A stretch of 64,000 bases of DNA, taken from contig MEOH01000009.1 of the NCBI GenBank assembly GCA_001769535.1, positions 135,961-199,960 of the forward strand. Direction: 5' to 3'. This document shows, in pieces, positions 1-10,334 of the stretch. The position numbers and the translations under genes were made by a program. The stretch comes from Bacteroidetes bacterium GWF2_38_335. GTDB lineage: Bacteria; Bacteroidota; Bacteroidia; Bacteroidales; GWF2-38-335. Each line of letters opens with the position of its first letter. The first letter of the stretch is position 1. The notes beneath the pieces are model-generated. The model saw only the letters and a list, made by a program, of their open reading frames with translations, ran no database searches and was not told where the DNA came from.

Positions 1-1
1 C

Positions 2-1081
2 AGCAGCATCCAACGTTTTTATCTGGTTGAATTTGATTATACCATTGTTGCCTTTAATAAAGCAGCGGCAAATATCATAAGGGATGAATTTAACCACAAC
101 CTTGAAAAAGGTGATAATCTGTTGGACTTTATTCCTTTTGAAAAAAAGGATCAACCCGGGTTTTTTATTGAAAAATTTGTTCAGGCTCGTCAGGGCGAAC
201 ATGTTATTTACAGGCAGAGATTAAATATTGATGGCCAGGAACAGTGGGCCGAAGCACATCTTGAACCTGTTCTCAATGAAAAAGGTGAAATTTACAGGGT
301 GCTGATGTGGACACTGGATGTTTCAAAGGAGAAGCTTTCAGAAGATGCACTGATCGAATCACAAAAAAAATATTATTCCTTGTTTTCCGAAGCTAGTGAC
401 GCAATTATTATAGTTGATCATGAGCAGGGCGATGTGATGCTCGACTGCAACAGCAAGTCATGTGAGCTTTTTGGTTATAAAAAAGAAGAAATGCTTGGCA
501 TGAACCTGCTTCTTCTGTCGCCTCCTAAACAGCCTTCGGGCAGTGCATCCGATGAAAAAAGGGATAGAAAAATCAAGGAAGCCTATGAAGGCATATCCAA
601 ACCATTTTATTGGTGTTACAAACGTAAGGGGGGTGAGCTTTTTGATGCAGAGGTCAGTCTGACTGTCATAAAACTCGAAAATGATAAAAAGTACCTCTAT
701 GCTATGATCAGGGACATCTCTGAAAGAAAGAAACTTGAAAAATCACTGATTGACCAGCAACAGAAAGTGAAAAGTCTGTTTGAAGCAATTCCCGATGCGG
801 TATTTATTATAAATAAGGAAGGTCTTTATACAGATTACAAGGCAGATATAAAAAACTCTCTTGGTTCCTATGATATGATTATCGGTCGCAATATTGAACA
901 GTTTTTTAAAGGAGAAAAACTGGCTGAGGTAAAAAATAAAATGAACAGTGTTCTTGAAACCGGTGAAGTTCAAACAGCTATTTATGATTTAAACACACGA
1001 AAGGGAGTAAAAAAACTTGAAGCCAGAATTTCAAAGCTGAATGAAAACGAAGTTTTATCTATTGTTAGGGAAATTGGATAA
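2..1081 (+). CDS. PAS-domain sensory protein, 5' truncated by window edge
   Basis: Frame stays open upstream of the listed start (SSIQRFYLVEFDYTIVAFNKAAANIIRDEF...); tandem PAS/PAC motifs (YSLFSEASDAIIIVD..., YAMIRDISERKKLE). No kinase or GGDEF domain at the C-terminus. Confidence 0.75.
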   Translation, partial: SSIQRFYLVEFDYTIVAFNKAAANIIRDEFNHNLEKGDNLLDFIPFEKKDQPGFFIEKFVQARQGEHVIYRQRLNIDGQEQWAEAHLEPVLNEKGEIYRVLMWTLDVSKEKLSEDALIESQKKYYSLFSEASDAIIIVDHEQGDVMLDCNSKSCELFGYKKEEMLGMNLLLLSPPKQPSGSASDEKRDRKIKEAYEGISKPFYWCYKRKGGELFDAEVSLTVIKLENDKKYLYAMIRDISERKKLEKSLIDQQQKVKSLFEAIPDAVFIINKEGLYTDYKADIKNSLGSYDMIIGRNIEQFFKGEKLAEVKNKMNSVLETGEVQTAIYDLNTRKGVKKLEARISKLNENEVLSIVREIG

Positions 1082-1122
1082 AACGGCATAATATTTGACA
1101 TTTTATAGGGAAAAACCCGAAT

Positions 1123-1599
1123 ATGAAAAGTAATTACCTGACCTTGTTTTTCGGCCTTTTATTCTGCTATCAGTTTATCAGCGAAAACATTTCCCTTGAA
1201 AAAACTGATGGTGAAATTCCTTCGCCAGTGCCCGTTTCTCCTGATGGAGATATTTATTCCATTGAGGATTCAATATTTCTTTCCTGGTCATCATCCGGAA
1301 AAAAAATGGTGTATGAGGTAATGATTTCCAGAGATGAGAATTTCAATCTTAACCGGAGATATTCCTCTGTCGATACTGTATTCAAACTTGGAATCAAAGA
1401 GTTGGAAAGAGGTGTTTGGTATTGGAAAGTGCGGGCGTTTAAAAATAAAAATTCTTACAGCAGCTGGTCTGAAGCATTGTATTTTGCGAAAAGTGAGCCG
1501 CTGCAAATCATCCGGCAATCAGGCTGCAACGGAAATTGCGCTGGATGTACGCATCCATGCGGAAGAAGAAGGATGCCGGAATACCCGGTGGATGAGTAA
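1123..1599 (+). CDS. Exported fibronectin-III-like protein with Cys-rich C-terminal tail
   Basis: N-terminal hydrophobic segment; W-x-V-R-A...YSSWSEALYF FN3-like pattern; tail CNGNCAGCTHPCGRRRMPEY. Confidence 0.6.
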   Translation: MKSNYLTLFFGLLFCYQFISENISLEKTDGEIPSPVPVSPDGDIYSIEDSIFLSWSSSGKKMVYEVMISRDENFNLNRRYSSVDTVFKLGIKELERGVWYWKVRAFKNKNSYSSWSEALYFAKSEPLQIIRQSGCNGNCAGCTHPCGRRRMPEYPVDE

Positions 1600-1620
1600 T
1601 GGATTCGGTTCCCAATAACA

Positions 1621-2808
1621 TTAAATCATCCGCTTAATAATACTGTTTTCTTTTAATAAAAATCCTTTAAGGTCAATATTTTCAATCAAACAGATTCCTG
1701 GTTTTTTACCGGGTTCGAAACTTCCAAGCCTGTGTTCTGATTTTAACGCTCTCGCTCCGTTTAACGTAGCCCATGTAATGATTTCTTCAAGGGGAATTTC
1801 AGGAAAATATTTTTGCAGGGTTTTCATTTCCTCCAGAATTGACAGCGTGTGATTGGAGGCTAAACTATCGGTGCCGATTGTGATGGCAGCCTTGTTTTTT
1901 CGAAACATCTTCAGGTCGGGCAATTGGTTTTCAATATAGAGGTTGGCATTGGGGCACATAACCCAAAAAATATTTTTATTCAGATTTTCAGCGTATTTCA
2001 AATCGCTCTCTGAAGTGTAGGTGTTGTGCACCAGAAGCAGGTTGCAATGTGCCGGAGCGCAGGAAACAGAAATCGCGACCGACGAATCCATTCGGGGATA
2101 CCAGTCTGATGGATCAACCCCCCAGGATTTGATTTTATCAAAAATCTTCCCCGACTTTGAAATAAACAACTGATTTTCTTCCTTACTCTCCTGGTTGTGA
2201 ATGGTGATTATCTGATTTTCTGTTTTTGTGTGGTCATTTATCAACCTGAATAATGCTGGTGAAATGGAGTAGGGGGCGTGCGGGGTGATCATTGCGCTTA
2301 GTCCGTATTTTTCTATTGCTGTTTTTTGCAACAGAATTCCCTTTTCGAAAAACCCGGATGCCCTGGCAGAATTGGTGCCGAAAATTTCAATGAAATTATG
2401 ATATTCTATTTTGCTTTCTGACTTGATTTTAAAGGTAAATTCATCATTGCAAATATCGGCTACGGCAACAATGCCGTACTTTTCCATCAGATAATCATGT
2501 TTGGATGCTTTTTCAAAGGCTAACTCTTTTTCCTGATTTCTTTTGTTTTGGATTTCTTCGATAAAACCTTCAAGCTTCAGGTTTTGTGCTAATTTGCTTT
2601 TAAGATAGGAAAGTTCGAGGTGGCAATGGGTGTTTATTAAACCCGGAACAAGTATTCCACTGTAATGTTCCAATCCGGCAATTTCCCTGAAATTTTCTCC
2701 GGAGTCAACAACATCCAGGATAGTGCCTTCATCGTCGACAATAATAATCCCGTTTTTAATTGGTTTCCCTGAAACAGGAAAGATATAGTTTGCCGATATT
2801 TTCCTCAT
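1621..2808 (-). CDS. Amidohydrolase-superfamily (chlorohydrolase/SsnA-like) metal-dependent hydrolase
   Basis: Motifs NTHCHLELSY, TPHAPYSISP, GTDSLASNHTLSILEEM. Confidence 0.8.
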   Translation of the reverse strand: MRKISANYIFPVSGKPIKNGIIIVDDEGTILDVVDSGENFREIAGLEHYSGILVPGLINTHCHLELSYLKSKLAQNLKLEGFIEEIQNKRNQEKELAFEKASKHDYLMEKYGIVAVADICNDEFTFKIKSESKIEYHNFIEIFGTNSARASGFFEKGILLQKTAIEKYGLSAMITPHAPYSISPALFRLINDHTKTENQIITIHNQESKEENQLFISKSGKIFDKIKSWGVDPSDWYPRMDSSVAISVSCAPAHCNLLLVHNTYTSESDLKYAENLNKNIFWVMCPNANLYIENQLPDLKMFRKNKAAITIGTDSLASNHTLSILEEMKTLQKYFPEIPLEEIITWATLNGARALKSEHRLGSFEPGKKPGICLIENIDLKGFLLKENSIIKRMI

Positions 2809-3212
2809 TTGATGAGATGAACTTTTTTGATGGAATCATTAACAGGATTAACAGGTGCTGGGTTGTTTTTTTTCTGCCCGGTATTTTTGCCCTGCTTCTT
2901 ACTGAGTTCCTCAAGCACCTTGTCATAAATCTTCATAAGCTCTCCGGGATAGTCGGCAAAATAATCAAGGGTTTTGTCAAACTCTTCGCGTGTTACGTTG
3001 TGTTTTTTAAGTATCGCAGCATAAAAATTATCCGGATGGTATTTTTTGTCCTGCGGATCAAATTTGCCCGTTTCAAGCAGCGCATCGCCCAGATGCAGGT
3101 CGATGATAACTTCAATGAATTTTTCATCAGGAATTTTATCGACATTCTTCTTCCCGTCACTTTTACAGCCGATGAAAAAAATTATAACACAAAAAGTAAT
3201 AAACCACCTCAT
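2805..3212 (-). CDS. DUF4296-like lipoprotein
   Basis: Start refined to ATG at 3212 (MRWFITFCVIIFFIGCKSDGKK lipobox); overlaps next gene by 4 bp. Confidence 0.65.
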   Translation of the reverse strand: MRWFITFCVIIFFIGCKSDGKKNVDKIPDEKFIEVIIDLHLGDALLETGKFDPQDKKYHPDNFYAAILKKHNVTREEFDKTLDYFADYPGELMKIYDKVLEELSKKQGKNTGQKKNNPAPVNPVNDSIKKVHLIK

Positions 3213-3322
3213 GGTTTTTTGTTTTTGCAAAGATAGGAAAAAGTATATTACACAGTAACAATGAATGAAAAGACAAAAGAGCAGGATTTTGTTTACTTTT
3301 ATGCCTTTTATTCTGATTTTAA

Positions 3323-4264
3323 TTGAAAAGAAAAACCAATAAGCGCCATTTGCCTGCGGGGAATCATTCCCGGCTAAATTTCTCACGCATTGTTGAAAAA
3401 CCATGTGATCTGATGTCTTTTCTTCAGAAATACCTGCACGGAAAAAACCGCGACGACATCAAATACCTGATCCGGAAACGGCTCATAACTGCCGATGGTG
3501 TACCTTGCGAAAAAGCTGAAATGATGCTTAAAACCGGCAGTAAAATTGAAGTAGGTGAAGCCGAAATTCTTGCCGATAAAAATGAAAATAACCGGCTCAG
3601 GGGCGTTAAAATTGTTTTTGAAGATGCACATTTGCTTGTGGTTGAAAAGGAATCAGGACTCCTTTCTATAGCTACAGATAGTGAAAAAAGAGAAACGGCA
3701 TACAGCATTCTGAGCGATTACGTGAAAAAGCAACATCACCTGAATAAAATTTTTATTGTGCACAGGTTGGACAGGGAAACATCCGGATTGATGTTGTTTG
3801 CAAAATCCGAAGAGGTAAAAACCCTTTTACAGGAATCATGGAATGAATCGGTGCTTCAAAGAACCTATGTGGCAGTTGTTGAGGGCGTGATGGAAAAATA
3901 TTCCGGCACAATAAGTTCCTATCTTTTTGAAACCAGCTCCATGATTGTTCACTCGTCGCAAAATCCTGAAAAGGGACAGTGGGCAGTAACCGGGTTCCTG
4001 ACTTTAGAAAAAGGCAAGTATTACAGTCTGGTCAAGCTGGATCTAGAAACCGGCAGAAAACATCAGATACGTGTGCATATGTGTGACATCGGACATCCTG
4101 TTGCAGGGGATAAAAAATATGGAGCGGTTACCAATCCGTTGAAAAGAATGGGGCTTCATGCAATGGTTCTTTCGTTTGTGCATCCTGTTTCGGGGGAGAA
4201 GCTCTTCTTTGACACGCCGGTTCCGGGCTCATTTCTGAAAATAACCGGAAAGAGATCTGATTAA
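3323..4264 (+). CDS. RluA-family pseudouridine synthase
   Basis: HRLDRETSGLMLFAKS catalytic motif; GRKHQIRVHMCDIGHPVAGDKKYG. Confidence 0.9.
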   Translation: MKRKTNKRHLPAGNHSRLNFSRIVEKPCDLMSFLQKYLHGKNRDDIKYLIRKRLITADGVPCEKAEMMLKTGSKIEVGEAEILADKNENNRLRGVKIVFEDAHLLVVEKESGLLSIATDSEKRETAYSILSDYVKKQHHLNKIFIVHRLDRETSGLMLFAKSEEVKTLLQESWNESVLQRTYVAVVEGVMEKYSGTISSYLFETSSMIVHSSQNPEKGQWAVTGFLTLEKGKYYSLVKLDLETGRKHQIRVHMCDIGHPVAGDKKYGAVTNPLKRMGLHAMVLSFVHPVSGEKLFFDTPVPGSFLKITGKRSD

Positions 4265-4269
4265 TAAAA

Positions 4270-6105
4270 TCATACCTGAAAAACCTTCATCAAACACAGC
4301 TTACAATCAAATTCAAGTCGGTATTTTCTTTGGTAATCCTGTAAAAAAAGAGGTTCGCTGAATACTAATGAAGATGCTGTAGGTTTTTGCTTGTGAGGAC
4401 ATACGCCCAGTTCATATTTAATGCAGTAACGTGTTGTCATCAGCGGTTTGTTATGGTAATGGCTTTTTTCAAGAAATTCAAATGCCTTTTCGGTTGTTTC
4501 TGCACCCCTTGATTTATAGAATTTTTCGGAAAGTGAATTGGAAATGTTCGAATTGTAATCGGGATGTTTTTCGGGACTGACTTCTGCTGTTTTTTTCTTT
4601 GCGGGTTTAGGACGGATGTATCCATTGATCCGCAGATGCTCAATTTCGGAGAGAAGTTCACGTCTGAGCATGTTCAGGATGGATATCTGAACAAAATACG
4701 GAGAAGAGGTTTCAATGTTTACCTCTGTAACGTTGAAAATACTGTCACCCGATTTTTGCAACTGAAGGCAAATTGATTCTTCGGCCAGCCGTGCATCACG
4801 GGCGGGTACTTTGTCGCAGGGGTATTGAATGCTTTTTGAAAATCCGTCTTCATCAATTCCTGAAATTACCAATCCTTCAGAAAATTCTGAAAGCGTTATG
4901 CGAACGTCAATTTTTCTTTTACCCGAGTTGTTTTCAAGTTCCCTGACAAATATCCGGTCGTAATTTCTGAAAATTTCTGCGCCGATGTTAATGGGTTGTT
5001 TTTCAGAAAGAACAATTTGGTTGCCATTGACCTGGTTCACATAAAAACCCTGTAGCTCCCCGTGCTCATCGAAATAACACAGTCCGTCGCCGTTGTTTAT
5101 GGTGAACGGAGTATCAATAAGAATGCTGTTTTTATCAACTGATTTTACCCTTCCGAGAAATTTCCCGACCGATTTGGGTGTGTTGAATGAGGCCATTGTC
5201 TTTTCTCTGCCCTCCAGAAAATAATTGGTGTAACCCCGATTAAAAGTAATTTCAGGATCGGGATCGAACCCGTGAATGGTTTTACCAGAGGATGCCCTGC
5301 GGTAGCCGGCATTGCGCGAAATGAATTCGTCAATAAGTTGTCGGTAATACGCGGTATTATTGATGATGTATGATTTGTCTTTCAGTCTGCCCTCGATTTT
5401 AAAAGATGTAATACCGGCATTTATAAGTGCTTCAATATTTTGAGAAGCATTGAGGTCTTTAAGTGACAGCAAGTGTTTGTTTCTCAGTAAAGTTTTCCCG
5501 TCATTATCGGTAAGGTCGTAGGGCATTCTGCACGCCTGCATGCATTCGCCGCGGTTGGCCGATCTTCCGGATATTGCCATGCTGAAATAACATTGTCCGC
5601 TTAAACAAACGCACAACGCACCATGAATAAAGGCTTCCAGTTCGGTTTTTGTTACCTTTCTGATTTCGGCAATTTCAGCAACAGAAAGTTCCCGGGCAAG
5701 GATGATTCTTGAAAATCCCTGTTTGTCGAGAAATTTTATTCTTTCGGGATCGTAATTGTGCATCTGGGTGCTGGCAAACAAAGGAACCGGCGGCAGGTTC
5801 ATTTCAAGGATTCCGGGATCCTGTATTATTATTGCGTCTGCACCGGCTTGATAAACTTCATGAATGAGTTTTTTTGCCTCAGCCAGTTCATCTTCATAAA
5901 GAATGGTGTTTATGGTAACATAAACCTTTGCGTTGAACTTGTGGGCAAAAAGGCAAAGGCGGTGAATTTCTCCGGTGGTGTTTGTGGCAGCAGCCCTGGC
6001 TCCGAACTTTCCTGCGCCTATGTACACCGCATCTGCGCCATAGGTAATGGCGGCAATACCGGTATCGGCATCTTTTGCAGGACAAAGGAGTTCCAGTTCG
6101 ACCAT
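4270..6105 (-). CDS. Peptidase U32 family protein
   Basis: ELLCPAKD..., Cys-rich core ALCVCLSGQCYFSMAISGRSANRGECMQACRMPY typical of U32. Confidence 0.9.
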   Translation of the reverse strand: MVELELLCPAKDADTGIAAITYGADAVYIGAGKFGARAAATNTTGEIHRLCLFAHKFNAKVYVTINTILYEDELAEAKKLIHEVYQAGADAIIIQDPGILEMNLPPVPLFASTQMHNYDPERIKFLDKQGFSRIILARELSVAEIAEIRKVTKTELEAFIHGALCVCLSGQCYFSMAISGRSANRGECMQACRMPYDLTDNDGKTLLRNKHLLSLKDLNASQNIEALINAGITSFKIEGRLKDKSYIINNTAYYRQLIDEFISRNAGYRRASSGKTIHGFDPDPEITFNRGYTNYFLEGREKTMASFNTPKSVGKFLGRVKSVDKNSILIDTPFTINNGDGLCYFDEHGELQGFYVNQVNGNQIVLSEKQPINIGAEIFRNYDRIFVRELENNSGKRKIDVRITLSEFSEGLVISGIDEDGFSKSIQYPCDKVPARDARLAEESICLQLQKSGDSIFNVTEVNIETSSPYFVQISILNMLRRELLSEIEHLRINGYIRPKPAKKKTAEVSPEKHPDYNSNISNSLSEKFYKSRGAETTEKAFEFLEKSHYHNKPLMTTRYCIKYELGVCPHKQKPTASSLVFSEPLFLQDYQRKYRLEFDCKLCLMKVFQV

Positions 6106-6178
6106 TAGTTTTTTTTTTACAAAATTACGTCTTTTTAAGATATGGTTTTGTACTTTTAATTTTTTTAAGAAACAGAAT

Positions 6179-6973
6179 ATGAGAAATTTGCTTTTTAGTT
6201 TTGCATTTTTGTTTTCATTTTGTCTGAATGCTCAGCAACAACTGGTTTTCACAACCTCTCTTTTGCCGGTAAACGATACAGTTCATGTTTTTACACCAAA
6301 GGATTATGGTCAGGGGGAAAAATATTATCCGGTGGTTTTTCTTTTGCACGGATATTCGGGAGATTATTCAAGCTGGAACAAGGTAACAGATGTTCAGGCA
6401 CTTGCCGATGAATTTGAAATGATTGTGGTTTGTCCCGACGGACTGTTCAGCTGCTGGTATGTAAACAGTCCGGTTATCAAAGAACTTAAATTCAAAACCT
6501 TCTTTTTCAGCATCCTCATAAAAGCCATAAACGAGCAATACAGGATGGACAGGTCCAATATTTTTATTACCGGTTTAAGTATGGGCGGACATGGAGCTTT
6601 GTATTTTTTTTCGGAAAGACCGGGTTTGTTCAGGGCAGCAGGAAGTACCAGCGGAATGGTAGACCTGACAGAAAAACCGGATGAGTTTGATTTAGATAAA
6701 ATTTTTGGAAGGGGAGCGACCGGACTGGAGAATCTGAGTAAATATTCAGCCATAACAAATATTGACAAGTTGGCCGGGTCAAAAAAACCATTGTTTGTTG
6801 ATTGCGGGAGCAGTGATATGTTTTATTTGCAAACCCTCAGGTTTTATGCCGAATGCAAAAAGAAGAAAGCAAAAATCAACCTCAAAATAATGGCCGGCGG
6901 CCACAGCCGTGATTACTGGAAAAAATCCATACCGCTGCATTTTGGTTTTTTCAGGGAGAAATTAAATAATTGA
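6179..6973 (+). CDS. Exported esterase (putative esterase/alpha-beta hydrolase family)
   Basis: Signal peptide from ATG 6179; GLSMGGHGALYF nucleophile elbow; FLLHGYSGDYSSW; GGHSRDYWKK. Confidence 0.85.
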   Translation: MRNLLFSFAFLFSFCLNAQQQLVFTTSLLPVNDTVHVFTPKDYGQGEKYYPVVFLLHGYSGDYSSWNKVTDVQALADEFEMIVVCPDGLFSCWYVNSPVIKELKFKTFFFSILIKAINEQYRMDRSNIFITGLSMGGHGALYFFSERPGLFRAAGSTSGMVDLTEKPDEFDLDKIFGRGATGLENLSKYSAITNIDKLAGSKKPLFVDCGSSDMFYLQTLRFYAECKKKKAKINLKIMAGGHSRDYWKKSIPLHFGFFREKLNN

Positions 6974-7154
6974 AAAAGAAAAAGTCCGGATGAAGGCAAC
7001 CAACAATCATCCGGACTAAAGCCTACATTAAACTTTAAATAATAAAACGTTTCTATATAGGGAAGGAAGTAGTGAAATTCCATAAAGATTTTCTGATTAT
7101 TTTTTGAAAAAATGTTATATTTACTTCATCAACCTGTATAACAATAAAATAAAC

Positions 7155-7607
7155 ATGATAACCATGAAAAAAATATTTTTATTTCTCACTGTTTTTTCGG
7201 TGATTTTCTTTGCTTCATGCGGTGGAGAGAAAGAAGAGAAAAAAGAGGATAAAGCAGAATCAGCCGATGTAAATTATCCAAAAACCCCCGAAGATGTTGT
7301 TCGTAATTTTATTACAAGCTGGTATGAGATGAATTATGATGAGGCTGGCAAATATTATGACGGGGATTTTTCAGACCAGAAGGACATGGACGAAAAAATG
7401 GGAAAGAAAAAAGAAAAAGCATACTTTATTGATCTGAAATCGGAGATTACCGGTGAAACAGCGGTGGTGACTTATTTTGACACCATCAATGAAGTTGAGG
7501 GAACCATTGATCTGATAAAAGTTAAGGATTTATGGAAAGTACAGGGCTGGGCCATTCAGTATTACAGTCCGGCCTCCGATACCTCCCTGGTAAATCTGAC
7601 AGAATAA
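7155..7607 (+). CDS. DUF4878-like lipoprotein
   Basis: Lipobox FFASCGGEKEEKK; NTF2-like VVRNFITSWYEMNYDEAGKYYDGD. Confidence 0.6.
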   Translation: MITMKKIFLFLTVFSVIFFASCGGEKEEKKEDKAESADVNYPKTPEDVVRNFITSWYEMNYDEAGKYYDGDFSDQKDMDEKMGKKKEKAYFIDLKSEITGETAVVTYFDTINEVEGTIDLIKVKDLWKVQGWAIQYYSPASDTSLVNLTE

Positions 7608-7644
7608 AAAACGGTTAAGGCTCACAGGAGCATATACATTATTT

Positions 7645-8409
7645 ATGGAAATTTCATTTAAAAACAAAAGGGTACTGATTACCGGTGCATCACGGGGAAT
7701 TGGTAAGGCAGCGGCTTTAATGTTTGCCGAAGCCGGAGCAGATGTGGTAATCCATTATAATAAGAACCACAAAGGAGCAGAACAAGTGCTCGGAATGTTA
7801 AAACCTGGAAGGCATGGGATGGTATCCTTTGATATGGAATTTCCTGAAAAAGCCGAATTTTTTTTCAATGAAGTTATTGAGCGGTTTGGAAAAATTGACA
7901 TTCTGGTAAACAATGCGGGGGTAATCAATGAAATTGACCTGAATGAAATCAGTTTTGCTGAATGGGAAAAGAACTGGAAACAAACATTAGACATTAATCT
8001 CACAGCCGCAGCGCATCTGTCATTTTTATTCGGACGGAGCATGGCTGCAAACGGAGGGGGAAAAATAGTAAATATATCCTCGCGCGGTGCATTTCGGGGT
8101 GAACCCAATGCCCCTGTTTACGGAGCTTCCAAGGCGGGAATGAATGCGTTGGGACAGTCCATGGCAAAAGCACTGGCTCCAAAGAATGTGTTTATTTACA
8201 CAGTTGCACCGGGTTTTGTTGATACCGAAATGTCGGTGCCCATGCTAACCGGGCCCGAAGGGGATCAGATCAGAAACCAGAGTCCGTTTGGCCGCGTTGC
8301 CCGTCCCGAAGAAGTAGCCCATGCCGTTCTGATGCTGGCTGCCGAAGGCACTGATTTTATGTCGGGTTGCATTTTGGATATCAACGGAGCGTCATACCTG
8401 CGTACATAG
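7645..8409 (+). CDS. SDR-family oxidoreductase (FabG-like)
   Basis: TGASRGIGKAAA, NNAGV, YGASKAGMNAL; C-terminal GCILDINGASYLRT. Confidence 0.9.
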   Translation: MEISFKNKRVLITGASRGIGKAAALMFAEAGADVVIHYNKNHKGAEQVLGMLKPGRHGMVSFDMEFPEKAEFFFNEVIERFGKIDILVNNAGVINEIDLNEISFAEWEKNWKQTLDINLTAAAHLSFLFGRSMAANGGGKIVNISSRGAFRGEPNAPVYGASKAGMNALGQSMAKALAPKNVFIYTVAPGFVDTEMSVPMLTGPEGDQIRNQSPFGRVARPEEVAHAVLMLAAEGTDFMSGCILDINGASYLRT

Positions 8410-8679
8410 TATCTGCTGGCACTACATAAAGAAAATTCCCGGACCAAAGCCCGGGAAGTCTCTCAATAATAATAAAAAACAACCAATATTAATTGGTATT
8501 CTGTTGTTTCGATTCACCATTTGGGTTTGGCAATCAAGATTCAAATATAATACATGAATTTAGAATTTCAAAAACATTTTGTTAAAAATAACAATCATAA
8601 TTATCTGTTAAATAACAATTTAACTTAATCTATAATTAACATAAAGAGCAATAAACATACAATAAAATACGTAGGGTTA

Positions 8680-10158
8680 TTAATTTTTAACAAACTTAAA
8701 TATTTGTTCCTTTCCGTTCTCAAACCTAAGCTTTATAAGGTAAACACCACTACTTAGTCTACTAATATCAACCAGGGTATTTTCACCTATAAGTAAAACT
8801 TCACCGATATAATTATAAACGGTGTAATTTATTTTTTGATCGGTTTTGATTTTTAAAAAATTGTTTGCGGGGTTTGGAAATATTTGGATATTCTCCGAAA
8901 CAGCATTTGATACTGAAAGAGCTGTATCAAGTACCACAACCATTTCAACTTCTGAAAAAGCACAATTTTCAGTAAAAACATTAAATAATATTTCTTGCTC
9001 TCCGGGTTCATTAAAATAGACATTTGTTGAAAGAGATTCTGGATTGCTGAATTCTGCTCCACTCCAAGCATTTCCAATGATTGCATCTTCATAATTGTAA
9101 ATGGTTTTTAAACCGTCAATAAAATTGATGTCCCAATCGAAAACATAGCCGTCGTCTATCCACCAGTTATCAAGGATGTGAAATGACCAGAAGCCATTTT
9201 TTTTGCACCCTATCAATTTGCTAAATGATTCATATGCCGTGTAATTGCCCGGAGGCAAAAGACTTTCTGAACTTGCTTCGGATGTCATTGTGCTAAAGTC
9301 AGGTATTGGTGACCAGCAATAGTCGTATCCGGTACCCCATCCATAACCAGGATCGAAAACCGGTTCGCCAAGATATGCTGATCCTCCACCATAATACTGC
9401 AAGGTCAAAGTTTCTGGATTTCCTGTATTAATATTCCATGGACATGTAAGAGATATTATCAGATCACCCAAATATGAATGTTCAAGAATAACACAAATTT
9501 GCTCAATTTCACCAATACTATCAATTATGTCATCGTCTTCAAAAAAATCAATCTGCTTCATATGTGAGTATTCTACAGTAACAAGATCTTCAGGGGGAAT
9601 GGTATTGCCAAATCCACCACCTGAATATTCCCTAAAAGGATTGGCTGAAAATGTTGCAGTCATCAAACAACTATCCCCCACTATTACTGTATCGGGGGCT
9701 TCAGTGATTTCAATTACAGGACTTTTTAGGACTCTTGCGTGTATTAATCCATTATTCGAAACCAAACAACTGTCAATATCAAGGATATTCAATCCGATAT
9801 TAAAATTTTCATCGTCCACAACAATAAACTGACTTAACTGAGAAGTGTCAGTAAAAACTGTTCTTGCAAACAAAAATTCAAGTTCCCAAATAGGATCATC
9901 TGGTCTATAAACAGCATCAGTATGATATTTGTACATCCATACAAATTGTGAAGTTGCATCATCCTGATGATAATAGGTGTCGTTTTCCGGATATTCGCCC
10001 CAGGCATTCATTATTATTGTATCACCCTGACAAACATAAATGGCATTGTCGGTAATTTCATGCGACAGGCATTCATAATGCATGATGATTTGCTGGCACT
10101 GAGAAAAAGAATTGGTTTCAAGAAAAAAAAGAAAGACCAATATTATAAATTTTTTCAT
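8680..10158 (-). CDS. T9SS type A sorting domain protein with proprotein-convertase P-like domain
   Basis: Signal peptide; ICVILEHSYLGDLIISLTCP and GFWSFHILDNWWIDDGYVFDWDINF (P-domain pattern); C-terminal IFPNPANNFLKIKT...GVYLIKLRFENGKEQIFKFVKN. Confidence 0.8.
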   Translation of the reverse strand: MKKFIILVFLFFLETNSFSQCQQIIMHYECLSHEITDNAIYVCQGDTIIMNAWGEYPENDTYYHQDDATSQFVWMYKYHTDAVYRPDDPIWELEFLFARTVFTDTSQLSQFIVVDDENFNIGLNILDIDSCLVSNNGLIHARVLKSPVIEITEAPDTVIVGDSCLMTATFSANPFREYSGGGFGNTIPPEDLVTVEYSHMKQIDFFEDDDIIDSIGEIEQICVILEHSYLGDLIISLTCPWNINTGNPETLTLQYYGGGSAYLGEPVFDPGYGWGTGYDYCWSPIPDFSTMTSEASSESLLPPGNYTAYESFSKLIGCKKNGFWSFHILDNWWIDDGYVFDWDINFIDGLKTIYNYEDAIIGNAWSGAEFSNPESLSTNVYFNEPGEQEILFNVFTENCAFSEVEMVVVLDTALSVSNAVSENIQIFPNPANNFLKIKTDQKINYTVYNYIGEVLLIGENTLVDISRLSSGVYLIKLRFENGKEQIFKFVKN

Positions 10159-10334
10159 ATCCGAAATTTAAAGACAATGATAATACATGATGAGGTGACT
10201 AAATTACAAAAAAATAATAATTACGGCCCATTTTTTGCGTTTATAAATTAATGGCATTTTTTTCATGTGATTGCGTGTTTTTTGCAAAAAATCATGTAGG
10301 TTTGGAAAGAATGTTTTCACCTAAAACATCAGAA

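Noticed and set aside
743-973. Antisense and overlapping ORFs in the track (for example 743..973, 1334..1618, 4564..4776, 10701..11114, 15103..15531, 33547..33798)
   Set aside because: They lie within well-supported genes on another strand or frame and show no recognisable domain; treated as shadow ORFs.
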